Source of the DNA: Babylonia areolata
Lineage: Eukaryota > Mollusca > Gastropoda > Neogastropoda > Buccinidae
Direction: 5' to 3'
DNA length: 64,000 nt
Assembly: GCF_041734735.1 (NCBI RefSeq)
Contig: NC_134880.1
Location: 32,643,844 to 32,707,843, forward strand
Shown one piece after another: positions 48,520 to 59,425 of the stretch. Each line of letters begins with the position of its first letter. The stretch's first letter is position 1. The notes beneath the pieces were generated by a model. That model worked only from the letters and a program-made list of their open reading frames with translations. It was not told where the DNA came from and made no database searches. The translations under genes were made by a program, and so were the position numbers.

Positions 48520-49612
48520 TCGCACAGGTCAAGGACATATAGAGGCCAGTCACAAAGGGTTTTTCTATTGTTTTATTATACAGTGGTTAACTCACTAAGG
48601 ACGACAAGTTTTCTCCCTTGCTTTTCCCCACAAACGGTCCATTTGTAAGGGTTTGGAAAAAAAATTACAAAAAATACAGAATACAGAATAAGAAAATGAA
48701 ACTTTCAGAACTGGTTTATTACTTGTTGGACATAAAATAAAATAAAAATTCTTATCTTCTTTTTACAGTTTTGCCATTATGTAGAAAAATAATGACAATT
48801 TTTCACCCTGAATCACCATACCCATGCTCGTTTTCTGCACTTAATTCACTTTCTTCTCTGTCATCATCCACCTCTTTGATGTCCAACCCTTCAGTTTTTA
48901 GCATTTCAAGTACTTCGGCAACACTAAAACATTGCGGTCACTGCCTTGTTCGCTCCGCAACATTTTGAGAAGAACCCGCTTCAGATGCCATTTGCTAACA
49001 GGCTGCCACGCGAGCAGGCAACTGGTCAGTGACTTCGTCAGCATGTGTGCGAGACAGGCCACACATGACAGTCTGGCCAGTCATACCATTCAGTTGTGGA
49101 GTGACCCAGAATAACACATTCTGCTTGGCTAATCACAAAATCACATGTACAGCACCTGATGGATTTTTATTTTTGGAAAATTCTATTCCATTCCATTGTC
49201 GGAAACCGAATACATTTTATGTAAGAATGCTCACGCATTCCATTGTCTGGAGAGAGTTAAAGAAGAATAAGAGAAAAGAAAGAAGATAAGAAAAAGATAA
49301 GAAGACAGTGCCAATAAAAGACACAAACAACAAATATCCTAAGTACAACATGTCAGCACAAGTGGATAGTGAGCACATGTGTACATATCACATGCAAAGA
49401 CTATCACTTGGTTTGGGATAAACAACAACGTAACACATATGTGTGAAGACCAAACACTGACAGGAGATGACATTTCTAATACATTTAGATAGTGTAAAGT
49501 AGTTGAAGCTAAGCTGAGTTAGTGAAAGTACACTGAAAGTATGAATTATGTTAAGCTGATACTGTGTCAAAGTGACTCAAATGAATCAGTTAAAATGTAG
49601 CACTATACTGGA
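48520..49612. repeat. interspersed repeat C, copy 2, split by a TTAA element
   Basis: Left part 48520-48590 and right part 49257-49612 together match 36690-37095. The match resumes on the far side of the inserted element, so copy 1 serves as an empty site. Confidence 0.7.
48591..49256 (-). mobile_element. TTAA-flanked piggyBac-type element, non-autonomous, 666 bp
   Basis: Both edges are TTAA (48587-48590 and 49257-49260), the piggyBac target. The ends start ctcactaaggac and, on the other strand, ctctctccagac, an imperfect inverted repeat. The minus strand encodes an acidic remnant (EVLEMLKTEGLDIKEVDDD, then EESELSAENEHG) like a piggyBac transposase N-terminus. The catalytic domain is absent. 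I recall similar repeats in gastropod genomes. Confidence 0.65.
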
Positions 49613-50271
49613 GTAAGCCGTATAGGAGAGGGCATGATAGCCAAATTACAATTAACAGACTGTGATACATATCAGATAGTTTTAATCGATAACTGATATT
49701 GATCCAACACTATCTTGTAATGACCACAACAGAATACTACACATGTAATAGAGGACTAAGCACACTGTAACTGTGAAGCTATAGTACTGAGGGTCATTGA
49801 AACACTGCAGCAGTACAACTGATATCAGCATGTAGAATTACACATGAATAATAGAAATGATAATGGAATCAGTGGCTTTGATATTAAACACTGTCAAACT
49901 GAGAAACCAAATAGTAAGTCAGTGCTCAATACAGTGTTTGGAAGAACTATCATGGCTTAACCAAGTGGCTTGCAGCTAGCAAATGAATTCAAACAAGTTA
50001 TCCAGTTGCCTCAAACAAACACAGTAAACATGGCCTGTGTTCAACATTCAAATCATCTCCTCTGAAAGCGGGATAAGTAACGCCTAACCATCATCAGTGA
50101 GAGAAAATGAGAAAGAATATGTAGAACATTCTGGAATAGTCAATTAAACTATCAGTGGGCAGAGACGTCTCTAAATACAAATTCTTGACAGAACACATAC
50201 AGTGGTAGTAACTACACCATCAATGTGTTTACTACATATAAACATGCTAGAGTGGACATTGAATTAACTGG

Positions 50272-50800
50272 AATGAACATAAAAGAAAAATTGAATCGAC
50301 TTTCTTTGTCAGCTCATTGTATACTAATTTGTGCAGATCTATAGATTACCATGTTTTGCAATGTTCTTGAAGCGCCCTCACTGCCAGAATAAAAGAATAA
50401 TGGAAATATAATAAAACACACAAAAAACCATGATTTAAACGACAATATTACGTCCAATACAATAACATCTGTTTATCACATGAAGAAGAAAGCAACAACA
50501 TTGCTTTAGATATCATATTTAGTCAGAGTACGTCAGATGCACCGCAGCAGTGGGGATAAGTCTGCTTGCTTCAGAACTGAATATGCATGGTTCGATCCTG
50601 CTCGCATAACCCCTCTCCCTTTTTTTTCTCTCCCAAGCTTATCATCAATCTATCTATCTATCTATCTATCTATATATATTCATATATCATATTTAATATA
50701 GAACACTTTTTAATGAATTTTTAATCTCTTTTTTTTTCTTTTTTTTTGTTGTGCTCCTCCTGATTCCTTTACTGGATAAAGCGCGGAGCACAAGGGAGTC
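50272..50800. mobile_element. TIR element with tRNA-like module, copy 2, left end lost
   Basis: Shares gaatgaacataaaag with copy 1 (about 22089) and ends with cacaagggagtc (50789-50800), close to the TIR of copy 1. In the same relative place it has a tRNA-like unit (about 50545-50620) with agtggggataag and ggttcgatcc, followed by a T run and a CTAT microsatellite (about 50650-50672). The tRNA-like text differs from copy 1, although the layout is the same. Confidence 0.5.
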
Positions 50801-51117
50801 ATGAGGGTTTGCCTCTTGTTTGTATATGACGTAAATTGCCGTTCCAGTGCTATCCATGTAGTTCAGTTAGCAAATCATTATGGAGAAGAAAGGGGTATTC
50901 CTCTTTGTGTATGCTCATTTAGATTTATTTTTATATAACAGACGAATTAAGCTAAGCATTCAGTCTTCTTGTGTACATTGAAACAAACTTGGATGAAGGG
51001 AAAATCAGAATAAATGTATGCTGTAAATGGCTGCCTTTATGACTCTGGGGAAGTACTTTGTCTACGTCATCAGCAGACAGCTTATTGGCTCTGAGTGGTT
51101 TGATCTCCAGGTATCAG

Positions 51118-51245
51118 ATGAGTATCAGTATCAGTAGCTCAAAGAGGTGTCATTGCGTTCGGACAAATCCATATATGCTACACCACATCTGCCAAGCAGA
51201 TGCCTGACCAGCAGTGTAACCCAATGTGCTTAGTCAGGCCTAGAG
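51118..51245 (-). mobile_element. SINE B 3' fragment
   Basis: Carries cagtagctcaaagaggtgtc, tgccaagcagatgcctgacc and cttagtcaggcc, the same 3' segment as at 27108-27235. It is 5'-truncated and ends in an A-rich run. Confidence 0.8.
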
Positions 51246-52361
51246 AAAAAAGAAAAAGAAAAGAAAAAAAAAAGAAGATAATATTAATAATTAAATTTTT
51301 GTTTAGTATGATTGCTACTCCTCTTCCTTCATGCCTTTGAAAGACAGTGAAATTCTCAGAATTTATTTGTCCGTCTGCACTTGTCCTGGTCTCTTGAAGA
51401 CATAAGATGTCAGAATCATATACCAGTATCTCAATTGTCAGATGAATACAGCATCATAGGTTATGTTTTGGCTTTAACACATTTCATCCAGCGTCATGAG
51501 TCCCTTGTCACATGAGTGTGTACCCAGAGACCTCAGAATGTTTCTTGAACCCAGCTTCCAGTTGTAATGCACCATAACTGGTTTTTCTTGTAAAAGGTGG
51601 ATATAAATCTGTTAGAGTTAACAGTATTCTGCATTGTATGAAAGTTGTCCCTATTACACTTGATAGTGTACTCACAAAAACCACGGAACAAACAACTGCA
51701 GTTCCGAGCCCTACTTTCAGTTCTGTTTTGTTTGTTCTGTTTCGTTTGTCTTGTCTTGTTTGTTCTGTTTCAGTTTTGTTTTATTCTCGTACAAACTAAA
51801 CAGTGTTTAGTGTGTAGAATGGAACTGTTAAGACGGCAATAATTTAGTAGAAAAATATAACCTGATGTAAGCATGGAAAAAAAAGAAACATCCCTCCTCA
51901 TCCCCCTGAAAAACAACGAAGCAAAACAAAAACCAAAGTCCCTCAGCCTCCCCTGACTACCACCCCAAAAGTTTTATTCAGTCTACACTTTACACATGCT
52001 AAAGTAATCACTTTACAACATGCATATCAATTCGACAATTGTGCTTTCAGAAACAAAATTTTAGTGATTGTTTTTTTCTGACTTAACCCTCTTTCAGTCT
52101 TCACTGCTTACTCTGTAGTAATGAGATGACTTAGTTTTACTTGGTATAAAATGAATGAAAAGATTTTTTAGAAAGCACTAGAAGTTATTTCCATGTATTT
52201 TTGAAAAACCCTGGTTAGTTGTACAATTGTAGAGGGGAAGTGGGGGAGTGAGTGGGTGGGAAGTTGTCAGAGGTAGGAAAGAAAAAGTTTATTACTGATT
52301 CTCAAGGAACTATATTCACATATTGTTGCATCCTTTATGGGTTTCATTGTGTGACCCTCAG

Positions 52362-52564
52362 TAACACGCGAGTTCAACAAGACCACAACAGGACGTTTGA
52401 ACAATGGAGTGCCCCAAGTGCCCCCAAGACGAGGGGATTCTGAATTGAACCAGTTTCGCCAGACCCTGCCAGTATTTCAGATGCGACAGGAAATCCTTAG
52501 TACCATCAACGGCCATCAAGTTTCTCTCGTGTCTGGAGAGACTGGGTCAGGAAAAACCACTCAG
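52362..52564 (+). CDS. YTHDC2: YTHDC2 exon (helicase motif I)
   Basis: Encodes TGRLNNGVPQVPPRRGDSEL followed by FRQTLPVFQMRQEILSTING and the Walker A segment VSGETGSGKTTQ, which binds ATP in DEAH helicases. Vertebrate YTHDC2 has the same order (SGRLNNGIPQIP, FRQSLPVF, GETGSGKTTQ). The exon starts after ccctcag at phase 1 and ends at phase 0 before gtactg. An overlapping frame (52252-52443) is a shadow. Confidence 0.95.
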
Positions 52565-55481
52565 GTACTGTAACAGCAATTTTCTATCGCCTTCATAGCT
52601 TTACTACAATGTGCCCTTTTTATGATGTTGACTGATTGGTCTGAGTTAGAAATACCTCTCCGTTTTACAAAGATTGTCTTGTTCAGTAGTAATCTAGTAG
52701 TCATACCCTTGATCTCATTCCTTTCAGCACTGCTTGCTTGTGTTTTGATGTGGTGCTTCAGTTCTCATATGAACTATATCCTCTTTTCATCATGGTCAGC
52801 AACACTATAGTTGGACATCAATTGCTTGGGGTAAGTTCCTTTGATTATTTATAGTCTCAGCAATGGAGTTCCAGTGCCCCCACTGCTTTATGTCCCCATA
52901 TTGAGGTTGCAGAGCCACCTTAGTTTTCATTGATGAATTGCTGAAAATGAAAAGGTCTTCTTCTGACCTGAAGGACAACCATTGTACTATGCATAAGCAT
53001 CAAAACGAGCAATCTACAGTTGGTTGTGTAAAAAAGGAAAAGGCCTTGCTGATTCACTGAAAGATAAATTGCTAGAAAACTGAAAACAGAACATTTTCAT
53101 GGCCAGAACTTGAACCTCTGACTTTCTGATTACCTTAGTTAAAACAAACATTTTATGCGTAGGATTTGAAACATTGATTTACCAGGAGTTAGTGACAGGG
53201 AAAGAAGCAGCAAACTGTTTTATAGACAGCTATGAGCAGATCAGCACCATCCAGGTTCCAGAAGATACGAAACAAGTTTATGATGAGCTAAAGAACCACC
53301 AGGCTGAACAAGATCCATCAGAATACATGAACAAGCCTTTCAGCAAGGAGTTGGAGAAAGCACTACCACCCTGAAGGACAAGAGATCTCCTGGCCCTGAC
53401 AAAGTTGCCAACGAGGTGCTTGGACATCATGGCATCAAAGCAAAATTCAGACTCCTCACTCTCTTCATTAACAGCTGGAAAAACGGGCATGTTCCACAGA
53501 ACTGATGAGTTGATATGGTGCCCATGCACAAGATGGGTAATGACCAAGTGAAAGCAGACAGTTACCATCCCATCAGCCTTACCAGTTGTCTTGGCAAGCT
53601 CCTCGAGTGAATGATCACTATGCACCTGGAGAATAACATCATCACTCCAGAGCAAGCAGGCCTCAGGCAACACCGTTCCACTGAGGACCAGTTGACCTAC
53701 ATTGCCCAGAAGATTGAGGATAACTTTCAGGACAAACAGCACACTCTGATGGTGTGGATAGACATGAAAAAGGCTTTCGACTAAGTGTGGAAAAATGGGA
53801 CCGTTTGAAACTCCAAAAGAGTGGTGTGACCAGCTGTATGTACGTAGTGGATCTCCCATTACCTGAACAATAGAAAGGCCTGAGTCCTTGTGAAATGGAG
53901 TATACAGTTGTAAGAAGACACCGAGAGAAGGAGTGCCCCAAGAGGTGTCTTGGTCCAGATCTTTATCAACGACATTGTCAGAGATCTGCTATGCAAAGTC
54001 CAGAGAGCTACATATACTAATGATTTGGTCCTTTGGTGTTCGGAGGAACACCTCACAACAGCCAACTACAGGTTGCAACAGCACGCTGAACGTTCTTGAA
54101 GGATGGACAAAACAGTGGTTTGTGAAGATGAACATCAAAAAGGCCACCTACACTGTCTTCAGCCTCTCAACAAAAGAACAGAAGGCCAAGCTGTATCAAT
54201 GGACAAAATGATGACATTCTTGACTATGACCCGACTTGATGTCGAGCTGTCCCTGGATGGGGAGAGGGAACACCCAGTCATATTCAGTCCAGCATCCTTG
54301 GTGTTGGCCCCAGAGACTCTCAGAGTGGCCCTGAGAAAAAGTCTTTTTCCCTTCAGCACCTCCAGACCCACTATCCAAAAGAGTCCTAGACTCATGTTAA
54401 TACTGACGGCTCAGCTGAGGAAGCTGTATGAAATGGTGGGGCATGAATCTACATTCAATACCCAAAAGGCAGAGAAGAAATGATCTGCTTCGCTACTGGC
54501 CTTTACTGCTCCAATTATAAGGCTGAGACAGAAGCTCTGAAAACAGCAGCAGCCCACATCAAGGTCAGTGCTCATGCTACCCATAACGTAGTTTTCCTGA
54601 CTGATGCCCCATTCATCCTACATGCCTTCCAGTCCAACAGAAACACTGACCTAAAAGACCTGTATTCCACTCTTGCCTTCCTTTGCAGGAGCCACGCTGT
54701 CGTCCTGCATAGTGCTGGGCAATGAGACTTCTGACTCCTTCGCATAGGAAGGCACTACACAAGAGCAGGTGGATAAGGATAGGTCCACCAGCTTCTCTGA
54801 GGCCAAGCAACAGAAGTAGATGTAACAGCATCCATGCTACAAAAGGACAGATCCCTACTACCAGCTGACTAGGTGTGAACACTTGTCAGTGTTAAGACTC
54901 TTGACTGGCCACAACCATCTAAACCACCACCTCCACCTACACACTAAATTCTGCATTGATCACTCAGCACGGTGACCCTGTTGGATCAACAGCCAGACAA
55001 CAGATCATCTGCTGCAATCCTGCCCCCTCTATGAGGTGCTCAGGAAGAGTACTGGTTGGATCCAACTACAGTGCTCCGGAAGCCCTATAGCTGTGTGGAG
55101 GATTCAACATACAGCTGCCTTCATGGAAACTGGGGTGTCCATCTAATGATTGGGAAGAAGAAGAAGAACCACAGATTTTCCCCGGTGCATGTCTAGTTCG
55201 ATCTTTTTAGCACATGAATGCTGCTTAGGTTCCCTAGAGAAGTGTTAAAAAAGTATCTTATTAGCATCTTTAAATGCAGAAAGTGCAGTAAATTGGTATA
55301 TCACTTTAACTGCTTGGGTGAGGAGATAAAAATATTGCCATTATATCAGGAATGCCAGTTGAATGAATAGGAGATGAGCAAACTGCTTGAGTTGGATTTT
55401 CATTAATACTCTAGGTGAAACTAGTCCTCTTGATGCTGGTCAGTTTTCTTGAATATTTGTTGTGTGGCATTCATTGAGCAG
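52565..55481 (+). other. YTHDC2: YTHDC2 intron 4
   Basis: Bounded by gtactg and a gagcag acceptor. Most of it is the RNase H-bearing LINE at 53180-55165. Bases 52565-53180 and 55166-55481 show nothing recognisable. Confidence 0.8.
53180..55165 (+). mobile_element. I/Nimb-like LINE with RT and RNase H, decayed
   Basis: Plus-strand pieces are, in order: a pre-RT segment (53174-53374, PSEYMNKPFSKELEKAL), RT text across 53390-53830 including TLMVWIDMKKAFD (motif A), and RNase H (TDGSAEEAV near 54403, then YKAETEALKTAAAHI and VVFLTDAPFILHAFQSN within 54480-54725). The zinc-binding tail near 54995 reads QTTDHLLQSCPLYE. It ends in a GAA run at about 55150-55165. Its RNase H resembles that at 12619-13890, so both are probably one family. 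Several stops and frame changes are present. Confidence 0.75.
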
Positions 55482-55648
55482 GTGCCACAGATGATCCTCG
55501 ATGACTGCTACTCACACAACCAGCAGTGCCGCATCCTGTGTACACAGCCCCGTAGAATTGCTGCTCTCAGTGTGGCAGAACGAGTTGCAGCTGAGAGAGG
55601 AGAGAGAATTGGACAGACAGTTGGCTACCAGATACGTTTGGAGAGCAA
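55482..55648 (+). CDS. YTHDC2: YTHDC2 exon (helicase motif Ia)
   Basis: Encodes [39 protein letters not shown] and [13 protein letters not shown]. These are the segment after motif I and motif Ia of DEAH/RHA helicases, with near-identity to vertebrate YTHDC2 ([20 protein letters not shown]). Phase 0 entry after gagcag and phase 2 exit before gtgaga at 55649. Confidence 0.95.
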
Positions 55649-56364
55649 GTGAGATCTTAATAATGTTGTGGGGTTTTTTTTGTTTTTTTTTCAATATTGT
55701 ATTTATATTTATTTATGTGTTGACAAGAAAAATATCTGTTTATTGAGATTGGACAGGTTCTGTTGTCTGCATTTTATTTTGGGACTGAAATTAATTCACA
55801 GTTGCTCACCTCAAACTTGTCAACTCACTTAAGAATTAACTTTATTAAGTGTTGATTTGAATAGGTATTTGCAGGAGACATATGATTTGAACTGGTACCT
55901 CCACTTACTATTAAAACAAATGTTAGAAAAGGGATGGTTCATCGCCACCCGTTATTGTTCATAAAGGGAGTGTCTGGCTTCTGAACTGACACAGTTTTGA
56001 CACTGTGATTGGTGTTCCCTCTTCTTAGGAGTCTCCAGACATACTTTGGAAGGAAAAAGGCAATTTTCCTTCTGAAGTAAGTTTTTCTTAGTACTGAAGT
56101 AAGCTTTTCTTAATACTTACTGCCTAGACAATCCTTCTCTCAGTTATGTGTGAAATAAAGAGATGGTTGATAAAAATCTACTTGTCTGATCCTGTTCTCT
56201 GCTTGTCTATCTGAAATTTTGTTGATAAGAATGACCTTCAGTTTTTATTTGCCTATGTCTCCAATTATCACGATGTTTCACACTGTACTGGCAAGTATTT
56301 TTGTGTAGTCAAATCTAACATTTGTTTAGAAGTGTGAAATGCAAAGTGTTTTGTGATGTTCCAG
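55649..56364 (+). other. YTHDC2: YTHDC2 intron 5
   Basis: 716 bases, no transposon recognised. An ag...gt-bounded stretch near 56029-56074 is not an exon, because the flanking exons join directly in frame and in alignment. Confidence 0.85.
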
Positions 56365-56467
56365 AGTGTCACCAAAAACTCTTTTGACATTTTGCACGAA
56401 TGGGGTGTTATTGAGGACACTGATGGGAGGCACTGGGCCACTGGCGACTGTGACTCATGTTATTGTG
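56365..56467 (+). CDS. YTHDC2: YTHDC2 exon (helicase motif Ib), last visible
   Basis: Encodes VSPKTLLTFCTNGVLLRTLM and GGTGPLATVTHVIV, matching vertebrate YTHDC2 up to the residue before DEVHERD (motif II). Entry after ttccag completes a Lys codon (phase 2); exit at phase 0 before gttagt at 56468. The DEVH exon and the rest of the helicase, ankyrin and YTH parts are not in the window. Confidence 0.95.
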
Positions 56468-57839
56468 GTTAGTATCGCATGTCATCTGGGATATAGATGT
56501 CTATCGTGAGTGCTCTGCTGGATTGTTACCTTGTTTGTATTGTTGTATGCTTTCATCTTGATTTGTATAAGTTTGTATTAGAGTAAAATCACAAACTTTC
56601 AGTGGTTTTAAACCTTGCTGTTAACATTGTACTGTTGCATATTATTCATGCATCCATCAAGCCACACACATACATACAGCTTGCTTTCACACACAGTTTA
56701 CGTTTTTTCTCTCAGTCCTTCTCCATAGTTATACCTACCAGTAATCATTTGCACAGCCTGCAAAGCTGTGTAAATCCATTGACTGGGTCCACTTATTGTT
56801 TGCTAAGCTTCTGGCACCTTTTTTGCATATGAGGAAAACCCTCATTTCATGAGCTTCTATATGCTCCATTTTGCAAATCATTATCATCAGATTCGATGCA
56901 TGGCATCAGTTATGTTTAAAAGGTACTTGGGAAGCACTTTGTGTGGGGCATCAGCTGACAGAATGGGTTAAATGTAGCTTTCATTTGGAAAGAGATTAGT
57001 GATTGTTATTACATGCTGGCTACATTTTTGATGCAAACACTGACTTCTCATAGAACTTGTAAAAGGTTTCATTTTAATAATGGTGTGTACGTCTTTTATA
57101 CTTTGTTTTTATCCATATCAGCAAAATGTAATTGCCCGATTCTTTGTTTTATCCATTTTAACAAAAGTAAATGTCTGATATTTTTTTCATGATTTAACCT
57201 TTAGACTGTTATGAAAGCCATTTCAGTATCACATATGATTCACTCCCCAGCCACTGCTGTGTAAGCCATTCCCAAATGGTGGTTACATATCTCTGTCTTG
57301 TGAAAGTTTCTTTGTTGGTCAGGAATTAATTAGATTGATAGCTTTGTTTCAACTTACTCTTACTAGTCTGAGAATAACTTTGAAACCCCTTATGTCACTG
57401 AGGAGTGTGTTTTTTCAAGTGAAAGTAATTCCTGTGAAGTTAATTGTCTGTCAAATAGCTTGATGAGCGACTTGCATGCGTTTCTGCAGGATAATTCAGT
57501 GCTTTGAGGCAATATCTTAAGTATTTATTGTCTTTATTTTGTATATTGATCACTGCTTTCTTATTCTGAATCTTCTTGAGAAGTGAAATATGTTCCTGGC
57601 GCACTAGTGCTAGGTCTTTTAATCCACAGGTCAATGATTCTAATCATTGTCCAACCAGAACCCTCATTTTTAAAGACTTCAGTTGCGACAATGATTTAGT
57701 CATGTTCTTTTTGTATGATAAGGTCTTCAACAATACTGATAATTGTTTGGGGCGTGGTGGTAATTGTTTTGAAACTATCTTTGTTTTTTCTGCTTCACCA
57801 TATTACCTGATGGAGTCTCCCGTTGGTCTGACAGATGAG
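56468..57839 (+). other. YTHDC2: YTHDC2 intron 6, unique part
   Basis: AT-rich sequence, with no recognisable repeat or exon. A DEVHERD-like coding segment was looked for and not seen. The intron continues through the elements that follow and beyond the window. Confidence 0.6.
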
Positions 57840-59425
57840 TAGGCAGGCAGGCTTATCTGTCGGTGTGTGTCCTCATATGGGAGAGGCCGATTCTGGATGC
57901 ACAGCACTTCCCACAGGTGTTGCAAGGGAAAATGTCTCCAGAAGTTGAGCCCTGCTTCCTTCGCTCACGCTTCTCCTTAATGGCCAGCGTTCTCTTGTTT
58001 TCAAATATCTTTATGCCACTAGAGCACAGCACCCTCCAGCGACAGCGGTCAAGGGCATGAGTTTCCCAGGAAGTGATGTCTGTGTCACAGGCTTTGAGGT
58101 TTGTCTTCAAGGTGTCCTGAAGCGCTTGCAGGGTCTTCCACGTTCACAGTGGCCTTCCTTCAGCTGGCCATACAAAAGCATCTTCGTCATCCTGCTGTCT
58201 GTCATGCGGACGTGTCCTGTCCAGCGTAGCTGGCACTGGATCAGCAGGCTTTCGATGCTGGGCAGGCCGCTCCTCTCTAGGACCTGGAGGTTGGAGACCA
58301 TGTCTTGCCACTTTATGCCGAGGATCTTTCGTAGGCATCTCTGGTGAAATTGCTCAAGTTGTTGAATGTGACGGCGATACATCGTCCATGTTTCACAGCA
58401 GTACAACAAGGTGGTCAGCACAACAGCTCTGTAGGTTTTGATTTTGGCGCTGAGCCTGATGCCTTTGTTGTTCCACAGCCTGTTGTTGAGTCTGCCAAAG
58501 GCGGAGCTGGCCTTGGCGATGCGCAGCGTCACTTGTGCATCAAGGGCTCCGTTGCTGCATAGGGTGCTGCCCAGGTAGCAAAACTTGTCAGCTGACCTGA
58601 TCTCTGTGTCATTGATCTCGATTGCAGGTGGGGGGGAGGCACTGGCGTTCTATGAGCTAGCTGGTTGGTACATGGACTCGGTCTTGCTGAGGCTGATGGT
58701 GAGTCCAAAGCATCTGCAGGAGGTTGAGAACCTGTCCATAATGAACTGCATGTTCTCATGGGTGTGTGCAGCAAGCACGCAGTCATCAGCGAAGAGGAAT
58801 TCTCTCAACAGTGCCTCAAACACCCTGGACCTGGTGTGGAGTCGCCGCAAGTTGAAAAGTTTGCCATCTGTGCGAAACTGAATATAGATGCCCCGGTCAC
58901 AGTCTTGGAAGGCGTCAATCAGCATGGCAGAGAAGAGAATGGAGAACAGTGTGGGTGCCAGGACGCAGCCCTGCTTCACTCCATTTACCACAGGGAACGG
59001 ATCCAACATGTCAGTATTTTCCTGTACTCTTGCCTGCATCGTGGAAAGACGTAATCAGCTGGATTAGGCTCTCTGGGCAGCCGAACTTTAGGAGGATCTT
59101 CCACAGACCACGGTGGTTCACCGTGTCGAAGGCCTTAGTCAGGTCTACAAAGACCATGTGGAGCTCCTTGTTCTGCTCACGGCACTTCTCTTGCATCTGG
59201 CGTACGGCAAACACCATGTCACATGTTCCCCTGCCTGAGTGGAAGCCACACTGTGCTTCAGGGATGACTGTGTTGGAGACATGGTCAACCAGTCTGTTCA
59301 GTATGATGCGGGCGAAGATTTTGCCGGCGATGCAGAGGAGAGAGATTCCACGGTGGTTATCGCAGGATGTTTTGTCTCCCTTCCGTTTGTAAATGTGGAC
59401 AATAGAAGCATCCCTGAAATCCTGT
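57840..59425 (-). mobile_element. zinc-finger LINE relative, copy 6, cut by a DIRS-like element
   Basis: The minus strand, in order, shows: 59011-59439 with CDNHRGISLLCIAGKIFARI and MVFVDLTKAFDTVNHRG (RT motif A); 58650-59039 with GVKQGCVLAPTLFSILFSAM and FLFADDCVLAAHTH (motif C); 58107-58532 with AVVLTTLLYCCETWTMYRRH; and 57853-58110 ending in the finger FPCNTCGKCCASRIG with HMRTH. It is the same architecture as copies 3 and 4 but clearly divergent in sequence. Its 5' part stops near 59425, where the GC-rich element begins. Frame changes at each block boundary make it inactive. Confidence 0.85.

Larger units (their letters stand above)
41770..52361 (+). other. YTHDC2: YTHDC2 intron 3, about 10.6 kb
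   Basis: Bounded by gtgagt and a ccctcag acceptor. TG microsatellites lie at 42075-42110 and 42199-42235. A short frame at 42453-42566 starts within a YY1-like aaaatggcgga but leads nowhere I can recognise. Bases 47000-48520, 49613-50270 and 51250-52361 are AT-rich with no recognised gene. Confidence 0.8.

Noticed and set aside
56029-56074. Exon-like stretch between ttcttag and gtaag in YTHDC2 intron 5
   Set aside because: Including it breaks the alignment with vertebrate YTHDC2, and exons 55482-55648 and 56365-56467 already join in phase to give ESKVSPKT.
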